The notes under the pieces are model-generated. The model worked only from the letters and a program-made list of their open reading frames with translations. It was not told where the DNA came from and made no database searches. Positions 57,134 through 64,000 of a stretch of DNA of 64,000 bases are shown one piece after another. The position numbers and the translations under genes were made by a program. This stretch comes from Acinetobacter sp. ANC 4470. GTDB lineage: Bacteria; Pseudomonadota; Gammaproteobacteria; Pseudomonadales; Moraxellaceae. The stretch spans positions 62,001-126,000 of the forward strand of contig NZ_NEGC01000005.1 in the NCBI RefSeq assembly GCF_002135335.1. The letters run 5' to 3'. Position 1 is the stretch's first letter. Every line of letters begins with the position of its first letter.

Positions 57134-59818
57134 ATGATTCAACAAATTGATGCTCCACTGCGTGAGGATGTACGCTTACTCGGCAATCTTTTAGGGGAAA
57201 CCTTAAAGGAACATGCAGGACAAGATTTGTTTAATCAGGTCGAGCAAATTCGTGCGCTGTCTAAAGGTGCTCGGGATGGTCAAGTTGAAGCAGAAAAACA
57301 ACTGGAACAACTGTTCTTTAATTTAGAAGATGATGAAATTCTTCCTCTCACCCGTGCATTTACGCATTTTCTGAATTTTGCCAATATTGCCGAACAGTAC
57401 AATGTGGTTCGCAGTCGTCGTAAAAGTGAATTTGATGAACATACACCATCACCCAATCCACTCGATCATCTATTCCAAAAATTCAAAGACCATAACATTT
57501 CCTCAGATACGCTCTTTCAGCAAATTTGTGAGCTGAACATTGAATTGGTGCTCACCGCGCATCCCACTGAAATCAGTCGTCGCACCCTAATTCAAAAATA
57601 TGATGGCATTAATGAGTGTCTCTTTAAAGCAGATCAACAAAAACTCACACCGCGCGAACGTAAAGCTGTACTGGATGAATTAAAACAACTAATTTGTTCT
57701 GCATGGCAAACTGATGAGATTCGTCAACATCGCCCTACTCCTGTCGATGAAGCAAAATGGGGCTTCACCACCATAGAGCAAACCCTGTGGAATGCTGTAC
57801 CCAAGTTTATTCGTGAACTAGATGAAATGGTGCAAGACCATTGTGGTCAGCGTTTACCTCTCACTATTGCTCCAGTACGGTTTGCCTCTTGGATGGGTGG
57901 CGACCGTGATGGCAATCCGAATGTGACCCATAACATCACCCAAGAAGTGCTTTGGCTGTCACGTTGGAAAGCAGCGGATTTATACTTACGTGACATTGAA
58001 GCTTTACGTTGGGAACTGTCGATTCAGAACTGTAGCGATGAACTCATACAGGCACTGGGACACAAACATCCTGAACCGTACCGTGAATATCTGCGTGATA
58101 CCCGTGAGCGTTTAAAAGCCACACATTACTGGCTGGCGCAAAGATTACAAGGTCAAGATGCCGATGACAGTCGTGTCATCAAAAGCAAAAATGAATTATT
58201 ACAGCCTTTATTACTGTGCTACCGTTCACTGATTGCCTGTAACTTGCCTGAAATTGCCAATGGCAAACTGCTCGACTTTATTCATCGGGTCAATTGCTTT
58301 GGCATTGAATTGCTGAAACTGGATATTCGTCAGGAATCGGGTCGCCATCGCCAAGCCATTTCAGCCATTACTGAATATTTAGGTTTAGGCAATTTTGAAA
58401 CATGGACTGAACAAGCACGGCAAAATTTCCTATTGCAAGAATTACAAAGCAAACGTCCATTACTACCTAAGCATTTAAATGAACCGAAACAAAGCCTGAT
58501 TGAACATCCCGATGTGCAAGAAGTCTTTGCCACCATGCGAACTTTGGCAGAACAACCTGAAGAAAGTTTAGGTGCCTATATTATTTCCATGGCGGAATAC
58601 CCAAGTGATGTTTTGGCGGTGTTACTGCTGCAAAAAGAAGCCGGTATTAAACATCCGCTACGCGTCGTGCCTTTGTTTGAAACCCTGAAAGATTTAGATG
58701 GTGCAGCCGACACCATAAACACCTTGTTCAATATGCATTGGTACAAACAGCATATTCAAGGCAAACATGAAGTGATGATTGGTTACTCAGACTCCGCCAA
58801 AGATGCAGGCTTTATGTCTGCCAATTGGGCGCAATATCGTGCACAAGAAGAATTGACTGCTGTAGCGCAAAAACATGCGGTGCAACTAACGCTATTCCAT
58901 GGTCGCGGAGGTTCAATCAGTCGGGGTGGCGCACCTACACAACAAGCATTATTTTCCCAACCACCAGGGTCTATTTCAGGTGCCATTCGGGTCACAGAAC
59001 AAGGTGAAATGATTCGCTTTAAATTTGGACTTGAAGGCATTGCGCTGCAAAATTTAGAGATTTATACCGCAGCGACTTTGGAAGCAACTTTACTACCGCC
59101 ACCTGTGCCTAAAGATGAATGGCGCGACTTGATGCATCGCATGACCGATTTATCAGTACAGGTGTATCGTGAAACCGTACGTGAAAATCCACATTTTGTG
59201 AAATATTTACGCACCGTCACGCCCGAACTTGAATTACAAATGTTACCGCTAGGTTCACGTCCTGCCAAACGTAAAGTCAGCGGCGGGATTGAATCCTTAC
59301 GTGCCATTCCTTGGGTTTTTGCTTGGACACAAATTCGCTTAATGCTTCCGGCTTGGCTCGGGACAGGTGCAGCGATTAATCAAGTGATTGACCAAGGGCA
59401 AAAACCTTTGCTTGATGAGATGTTGCAACAATGGCCCTATTTCCAAACCCTGATTGATATGTTGGAAATGGTGCTCTCTAAAGCCGATGGTCATGTTGCC
59501 TTATATTACGAATCACATTTAACTGATGATGAAGATTTAAAAATATTGGGTGAACAACTACGTCAACGTTTAAAAGATGCAGTACAAACCTTGTTGGCAT
59601 TAAAAGGTGAATCACAACTGCTCAGCAGCAATGATGTACTCGATCAATCCATGAAAGTGCGTAAACCCTATTTATTGCCGCTACATTTATTACAAGCTGA
59701 ACTGATGAAACGTCGTCGTCGCTATTTGGCAGAATGTCAGGCAGAACATACCCCTGTCGACCACGCGCTGATGGTGAGCATTGCTGGAATTGCAGCAGGA
59801 TTACGTAATACGGGTTAA
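57134..59818 (+). CDS. ppc: Phosphoenolpyruvate carboxylase
   Basis: Makes oxaloacetate from PEP and bicarbonate, refilling the citric acid cycle. The 894-residue length is normal. Catalytic histidine region ELVLTAHPTEISRRTL (about 135-150), the GGDRDGNPNVT loop, GYSDSAKDAG, the glycine loop FHGRGGSISRGGAPTQQAL and the C-terminal MVSIAGIAAGLRNTG are all present. It has its own ribosome-binding site (GGAGAG) and is ended by a strong terminator. Confidence 0.98.
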   Translation: MIQQIDAPLREDVRLLGNLLGETLKEHAGQDLFNQVEQIRALSKGARDGQVEAEKQLEQLFFNLEDDEILPLTRAFTHFLNFANIAEQYNVVRSRRKSEFDEHTPSPNPLDHLFQKFKDHNISSDTLFQQICELNIELVLTAHPTEISRRTLIQKYDGINECLFKADQQKLTPRERKAVLDELKQLICSAWQTDEIRQHRPTPVDEAKWGFTTIEQTLWNAVPKFIRELDEMVQDHCGQRLPLTIAPVRFASWMGGDRDGNPNVTHNITQEVLWLSRWKAADLYLRDIEALRWELSIQNCSDELIQALGHKHPEPYREYLRDTRERLKATHYWLAQRLQGQDADDSRVIKSKNELLQPLLLCYRSLIACNLPEIANGKLLDFIHRVNCFGIELLKLDIRQESGRHRQAISAITEYLGLGNFETWTEQARQNFLLQELQSKRPLLPKHLNEPKQSLIEHPDVQEVFATMRTLAEQPEESLGAYIISMAEYPSDVLAVLLLQKEAGIKHPLRVVPLFETLKDLDGAADTINTLFNMHWYKQHIQGKHEVMIGYSDSAKDAGFMSANWAQYRAQEELTAVAQKHAVQLTLFHGRGGSISRGGAPTQQALFSQPPGSISGAIRVTEQGEMIRFKFGLEGIALQNLEIYTAATLEATLLPPPVPKDEWRDLMHRMTDLSVQVYRETVRENPHFVKYLRTVTPELELQMLPLGSRPAKRKVSGGIESLRAIPWVFAWTQIRLMLPAWLGTGAAINQVIDQGQKPLLDEMLQQWPYFQTLIDMLEMVLSKADGHVALYYESHLTDDEDLKILGEQLRQRLKDAVQTLLALKGESQLLSSNDVLDQSMKVRKPYLLPLHLLQAELMKRRRRYLAECQAEHTPVDHALMVSIAGIAAGLRNTG

Positions 59819-59837
59819 CGGTTCAAAGTTCTGACTC

Positions 59838-59865
59838 AAAAAGCACATCTTTAGATGTGCTTTTT
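59838..59865 (+). terminator. Rho-independent terminator after ppc
   Basis: Arms AAAAAGCACATC and GATGTGCTTTTT around TTTA. Confidence 0.93.
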
Positions 59866-59994
59866 ATATTTCAGCGCCAATTGGCAAAATAAATCATCTT
59901 TTTTGATAAGCCTTATAAAAAAAATATTCATTATTCCAACAACCGTCAGCCAAATTAATTGCATGATTTCACTTTAATTTTAAATAAAAAAATA

Positions 59995-60010
59995 TTTACC
60001 AATTGGTAAA
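59995..60010. promoter_or_regulatory. Palindrome resembling a RutR site upstream of the permease
   Basis: Perfect 16-base palindrome TTTACCAATTGGTAAA, about 110 bases before the permease gene in an otherwise featureless A/T-rich gap. It keeps the ACCA-NN-TGGT core of the E. coli RutR consensus TTGACCANNTGGTCAA, differing at one base in each arm. This is a candidate operator. Confidence 0.5.
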
Positions 60011-60120
60011 AAAACTAAAAAAGTCAGTATATTAATTTTAATAAAAATAGAGTGGCATAGATTAAATCTTACAAAAACAAGAGTATGATGTGCTCAATTT
60101 GTTTTTAGAGTGCTCATTTT

Positions 60121-61422
60121 ATGTCCAATTGGTTTCCCAACTGGCGCCCATATGAAGGCAATATCGATGCCCGTCCTGTAGGTACAAATGAATACCTCCC
60201 TCCTGCACAAAGTGTTGTATTAGGTATACAACATGCCTTTGCCATGTTTGGTGCAACAGTCCTTGCGCCTTTCTTGATGGGTTTTGACCCAAATCTGGCC
60301 ATTTTAATGTCAGGGATTTGTACTATCCTGTTTTTCTTGATTACAGGTGGTCGTGTACCCAGCTATTTAGGTTCCAGCTTTGCATTTATTGGTGTGGTGA
60401 TTGCAGCAACAGGTTATGCGGCTTCAGGCACAGGTGCACCAAATGCCAATATTGCTTTAGCTGCTGGCGGTATCATGGCGTGTGGCGTGTTATATGCCAT
60501 TTTTGGTTTTATTGTCATGGCAACAGGCACCAACTGGATTGAAAAACTCATGCCTCCAGTGGTTACTGGCGCAGTGGTCATGATTATTGGCTTAAACCTT
60601 GCACCCGTAACGGTTAAAGGTGTGATGGGCAATAACTTTAATATGTGGATGTCACTAGTCACCGTACTGTGCATGGGATCTATTGCCGTATTCACTAAAG
60701 GTTTATTACAACGCTTGTTATTATTGGTTGGGCTATTGCTGGCTTACCTCATCTATTACATTGTTGCGAATGTCATGGGTTACGGTAGCGCGATTAATTT
60801 CACCCCAATTCAACAAGCATCATGGTTTGGTATTCCAACCTTCCATTCACCTGTATTTAACTTTAATGCCATGCTCATTATTGCGCCAATTGCATTAATT
60901 TTAGTGGCTGAAAATTTAGGTCATATTAAAGCTGTGAGTGCAATGACGGGCGAAAATCTCGATCCACAGATTGGTAAAGCCTTCGTAGCCGATGGTATTG
61001 CAACCACTTTATCTGGTGGTGTTGGTGCCCCAGGTATGACCACTTATGGTGAAAATATTGGTGTGATGGCTGTGACTCGTGTGTATTCCACCATTGTCTT
61101 TGTTATTGCCGGTATCTTCGCAATTTTCTTGGGTCTTTCACCAAAATTTGGTGCGATTATTCATACCATTCCAACTGCAATTTTAACCGGTGCTTCGATT
61201 GTGGTATTTGGTTTAATTACCATTGCCGGTGCGAAAATCTGGATTGAAAATAAAGTCGATTTTTCGAAAAACAAAAACTTAATGGTGGCTGCGGTAACCA
61301 TTATTTTAGGCACAGGTGATTTTGCCCTTCAATTTGGTAACTTCAACCTAGGTGGTATTGGTACAGCGACTTTTGCAGCACTGATTCTGAACTGGTTCTT
61401 TAGCTTAGCCGATAAATCATAA
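60121..61422 (+). CDS. uraA: NCS2-family uracil permease (UraA/RutG type)
   Basis: A 433-residue inner-membrane proton symporter with 14 predicted helices. The conserved acidic residues are visible in LVAENLGHIKA (about 262-272, the UraA Glu241 position) and TTYGENIGVMAVTRVYS (about 302-318, the Glu290 position), and VPSYLGSSFAFIG marks the first half-helix region. Uracil is the likely substrate; xanthine or other nucleobases cannot be excluded. A terminator follows and a RutR-like palindrome precedes it. Confidence 0.93.
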   Translation: MSNWFPNWRPYEGNIDARPVGTNEYLPPAQSVVLGIQHAFAMFGATVLAPFLMGFDPNLAILMSGICTILFFLITGGRVPSYLGSSFAFIGVVIAATGYAASGTGAPNANIALAAGGIMACGVLYAIFGFIVMATGTNWIEKLMPPVVTGAVVMIIGLNLAPVTVKGVMGNNFNMWMSLVTVLCMGSIAVFTKGLLQRLLLLVGLLLAYLIYYIVANVMGYGSAINFTPIQQASWFGIPTFHSPVFNFNAMLIIAPIALILVAENLGHIKAVSAMTGENLDPQIGKAFVADGIATTLSGGVGAPGMTTYGENIGVMAVTRVYSTIVFVIAGIFAIFLGLSPKFGAIIHTIPTAILTGASIVVFGLITIAGAKIWIENKVDFSKNKNLMVAAVTIILGTGDFALQFGNFNLGGIGTATFAALILNWFFSLADKS

Positions 61423-61440
61423 ATATAAATACCCATTTTT

Positions 61441-61465
61441 AGGCAGCCGATAGGCTGCTTTTTTT
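61441..61465 (+). terminator. Rho-independent terminator after the uracil permease gene
   Basis: Arms GCAGCC (61443-61448) and GGCTGC (61453-61458) around GATA, followed by seven T. Confidence 0.9.
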
Positions 61466-61527
61466 ATGTTTTACCTTAAGCAAATTTTAGTATGATAAGA
61501 TCAATTTCACGGCAATAACACCCACCT

Positions 61528-62430
61528 ATGCGCCTCGATTTTTTTGACCTACAACTGTTCTTAAATATTGTCGACACAGGCAGTTTAACCAAAGGTGCTG
61601 AACGCTCTGCTATTTCTTTACAAGCCGCCAGTGAACGGATTAAAAAACTAGAACAGCAATTTGCAGTCAGTTTATTTACTCGGCATGCTTCTGGAGTCAA
61701 ACTCACCATTGCGGGTCAAACATTTACCGAACAAGCGCAGTTACTTATCCAGCAGAGCAACCAGTTACAACAGGTTATGGCCGCTTATACGCAAGGTATA
61801 AATTCGCAAATAACGCTGTGGTGTAATTCCTCGGCCCAAAGTGAATATCTTCCTTTCCTACTGCCACAATATTTGGTCGAAAACACCAATATACAGATTG
61901 ATTTAAAAGAAGCTGAAACCACTGACATTATTCAAGCCTTGGACAAAGGTACAGCGCAATTAGGCCTAATTTCGAGTTTTTTTAATTCAAATCATTTACA
62001 AACGTTGCCCTTTTCAGATGATCCCTTAGTTCTTATTTGCCCATTAGATCATGAACTAAAGGACAAAACTCAGTTGCAACTGGCAAAGGTGATCCATTAT
62101 CCCTTTGTTGGTTTAATGCAATATCATTCCTTACAACAATCCATTGAAACCCAAGCCAAATTATTAGGTTGCGCAATTCAGTATCGTTTACGCTTACCCA
62201 ATTTTTCCGCAATCGCACAAGTGGTTGCCAATGGTGTTGGTATTGCCATCGTACCCAAACGTGCAGCAAAACGTTTAAATTCTGCTTACCCATTGCACCA
62301 AATTGAATTAACGGGAGAATGGGCGAACCGTAAACTGTTATTGGCAGCGAAGAATTTTGATGAACTCCCTATTTCCTATCAACATTTCAGTCAATTTTTA
62401 CTTTCAAAAACATCTAAATCATGCATTTAA
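61528..62430 (+). CDS. LysR-family transcriptional regulator
   Basis: A 300-residue regulator with an N-terminal HTH (LTKGAERSAISLQAASERIK, about 19-38) and a substrate-binding domain from about 88. It is separated from the permease by a terminator and converges on the TauE/SafE gene, so its targets cannot be named from position; the TauE/SafE gene is a candidate. It may respond to a small metabolite. Confidence 0.93.
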   Translation: MRLDFFDLQLFLNIVDTGSLTKGAERSAISLQAASERIKKLEQQFAVSLFTRHASGVKLTIAGQTFTEQAQLLIQQSNQLQQVMAAYTQGINSQITLWCNSSAQSEYLPFLLPQYLVENTNIQIDLKEAETTDIIQALDKGTAQLGLISSFFNSNHLQTLPFSDDPLVLICPLDHELKDKTQLQLAKVIHYPFVGLMQYHSLQQSIETQAKLLGCAIQYRLRLPNFSAIAQVVANGVGIAIVPKRAAKRLNSAYPLHQIELTGEWANRKLLLAAKNFDELPISYQHFSQFLLSKTSKSCI

Positions 62431-62462
62431 TTTCAGCAAATTATTGTGGTTAAAACCCAGTT

Positions 62463-63215
62463 TTAAATAATTCCAAACTGATGCAATACCATATAGCCAC
62501 CAAAAATCACCAAACCACAAAAAAATACTTTGCGAAATTTTTGTTCAGGAATGCGATAACGAATTTTTGTCCCTAGCCACATTCCAACGAGTGCAGGCAA
62601 TAATGCAATCAATGACATTTTATAATCGATTGGAATATCTTCAATGGGGTTTTGCTGTAGAAACACAGCTAAGCAAATGGTTGAAACAGTAAAAGCCAAA
62701 CCTAAAGATTGCACCAGATCATCACGCTTTAAATGTAAGGATTGCAAAAAAGGTACAACAGGAATCACCACCACACCGGTTGCTACTGTCAGCGCTCCAC
62801 CTAGATAGCCGATAACAGGAGATAGCCATTTTTCATAGGGCGCCAAATTTGGCATGTTTTTAGCAAATAGACCGTACAAACCATATAGTGCAAGCATTCC
62901 ACCTAACAAAGCTTCACTTTGAAATTCACCATGACCTAAAGTTGGAAAAATACTCCAAATTGAACCTAATATAATACCCAGTAATAAAGGCCAAAAACGG
63001 CGAACTAATCGTAGAACATGCCCCTCGGCAAAGAGCTGCCAAATGTTGGTGACCATTGAAGGAATAATCAGTAAAGTTGCAGCTTGAAAAGGACTCATAA
63101 AAAGCGTGAGTAGCCCCATAGAAACTGCGGGCAAACCTAAACCAATGGTTCCTTTAATCATGCCTGCAAGCGCAAATACCCCTATCACAAACCACACTAT
63201 GAAAATACCTCTCAA
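62463..63215 (-). CDS. TauE/SafE-family (TSUP) membrane permease
   Basis: A 250-residue inner-membrane protein with about eight helices and the TSUP pattern GMIKGTIGLGLPAVSMGLLT (about 18-37) near the N-terminus, plus the second repeat GALTVATGVVVIPVVPFLQS. Such proteins move sulfite, sulfoacetate or similar anions, usually outward. The substrate is unknown. It converges on the LysR gene. Confidence 0.9.
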   Translation of the reverse strand: MRGIFIVWFVIGVFALAGMIKGTIGLGLPAVSMGLLTLFMSPFQAATLLIIPSMVTNIWQLFAEGHVLRLVRRFWPLLLGIILGSIWSIFPTLGHGEFQSEALLGGMLALYGLYGLFAKNMPNLAPYEKWLSPVIGYLGGALTVATGVVVIPVVPFLQSLHLKRDDLVQSLGLAFTVSTICLAVFLQQNPIEDIPIDYKMSLIALLPALVGMWLGTKIRYRIPEQKFRKVFFCGLVIFGGYMVLHQFGII

Positions 63216-63268
63216 ACGTTGCAGTCATGCTAGAGGAAGATGTGAAATTAAAAAATCATTGTTTTTGG

Positions 63269-63301
63269 AAGGCAGCCTCAATATTTTCTTGAGGCTGCCT
63301 T
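63269..63301. repeat. Strong hairpin in a divergent gap
   Basis: Thirteen-base arms AAGGCAGCCTCAA and TTGAGGCTGCCTT around TATTTTC in the gap between the minus-strand TauE/SafE and plus-strand glutamine-synthetase-like genes. It looks like a terminator hairpin but neither side has a direct long T tract. Confidence 0.7.
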
Positions 63302-63405
63302 CGTTATTTCTGTATTTTGATGGTCAAAAAAATTTACGCTCTTTTTACGTTACTGTTGAGATCAATATTTCTATAATTTTTTATCTCTACAGCAGTGTTA
63401 AAAAT

Positions 63406-64000
63406 ATGAATATGCCCATTGATAATCAAGCTTCAAGTTCAATAAATACGCTTTATTTGGAATCTAAAGATGCTGATCAATTCTTATTAGAAGTTGATCA
63501 ATACTTAAATAAATATCCCGCGACCGAGCATATTGATATTTGCTTGCATGATTTAAATGGTCATCTCCGCGGTAAAAGAATTGATATCAAGAGCCTTAAA
63601 AATCTCTCTAAAGGTTGTTATTTTCCGTTATCTGTTTACGCCATGAGTTTAGAAGGCAAAGTGATTGAAGAAAGTGGTCTTGGGAAATATATTGGGGAAC
63701 CTGACCATCTTTGCTTACCCATTTTAGGTTCTTTACGCCCTTGCGCAAACCAGTCAGAAAAACATGCACAAATATATTTAACCATGAAATCTGAAAATGG
63801 CTCAGACTGCGAATTTGAACCAAGAAATATCTTAAAAAGAATACTCTTAACCTTAAATCAAATGAATTATTTTCCCGTTATGGCAGGAGAAGTCGAATTT
63901 TATTTATATGCAAAACCCAGCAATCCCGAGCAAAAAATGGGGCAAACGCAATGTTTTGATGTCGATGCTCCCAACAATTATCAAACCGTATTAGAAAACA
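63406..64000 (+). CDS. Glutamine-synthetase-family protein, PuuA-like, partial (3' end beyond right edge)
   Basis: An open frame from ATG 63406 runs 198 codons and continues past the window. It begins MNMPIDNQASSSINTLYLES and contains LHDLNGHLRGKRI (the N-terminal GS beta-Grasp signature as seen in gamma-glutamylpolyamine synthetases), then the catalytic-domain start with AGEVEFYLYAK, the conserved EXE-type metal site region. It likely ligates glutamate to an amine such as putrescine. The catalytic C-terminal two-thirds cannot be seen. An alternative start lies two codons downstream. Confidence 0.85.
   Translation, partial: MNMPIDNQASSSINTLYLESKDADQFLLEVDQYLNKYPATEHIDICLHDLNGHLRGKRIDIKSLKNLSKGCYFPLSVYAMSLEGKVIEESGLGKYIGEPDHLCLPILGSLRPCANQSEKHAQIYLTMKSENGSDCEFEPRNILKRILLTLNQMNYFPVMAGEVEFYLYAKPSNPEQKMGQTQCFDVDAPNNYQTVLEN

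Overview
The window is a stretch of chromosome from an Acinetobacter species. The evidence is the low-GC coding style, a capsule (K) locus of Acinetobacter design bounded on one side by wza-wzb-wzc and an FKBP-type isomerase pair and on the other by galU-ugd-gpi, and wee/pgl-type genes for a diamino-sugar. The flanking genes do not follow a gene order I can assign to a named species, so I stop at genus level.

Positions 1 to about 36,000 hold the polysaccharide locus. On the minus strand, reading from 31,754 down to the left edge, 29 genes run in one direction: gna, a UDP-GlcNAc 4-epimerase gene, a Wzx flippase, three GT4-type glycosyltransferases, an initiating transferase and a three-gene bacillosamine-type set (acetyltransferase, aminotransferase, 4,6-dehydratase). 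Then come rmlBDAC for dTDP-L-rhamnose, an FnlA/CapE-type dehydratase, two tandem DegT-type proteins, a GNAT protein, a second Wzx, a glycosyltransferase, an EpsG-like Wzy, another glycosyltransferase, an O-acetyltransferase, a probable dTDP-rhamnose 4-epimerase, another glycosyltransferase, a second initiating transferase, galU, ugd and gpi (cut by the left edge). Diverging from these on the plus strand are wza, wzb and wzc. The locus therefore looks like two assembly modules side by side, each with its own initiating transferase and flippase, but with only one recognisable polymerase and one export/phosphoregulation set.

The most notable points are inside this locus. The second DegT protein has arginine where the PLP-binding lysine should be and sits directly behind an intact paralogue. 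The Ugd protein lacks the catalytic cysteine and the usual NAD-binding glycine pattern. An FnlA-type dehydratase is followed by aminotransferases and an acetyltransferase instead of FnlB and FnlC, which suggests an uncommon 4-amino sugar.

From 36,000 to 64,000 the window is mostly ordinary chromosome: two FKBP-type peptidyl-prolyl isomerases, a dienelactone hydrolase, a HIT protein, mutY, an M23 lipoprotein, tag, a zinc alcohol dehydrogenase, a MocR-type regulator, a LysR regulator beside an aldo-keto reductase and an MFS exporter, a START-domain protein, dapB, dnaJ, an RND efflux pump with a divergent TetR regulator, ppc, a uracil-type permease, a second LysR regulator, a TauE/SafE permease and the start of a glutamine-synthetase-family gene cut by the right edge. 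Several clear hairpin terminators and inverted-repeat operator candidates lie between these genes. I saw no tRNA, rRNA, CRISPR array or intact insertion sequence.
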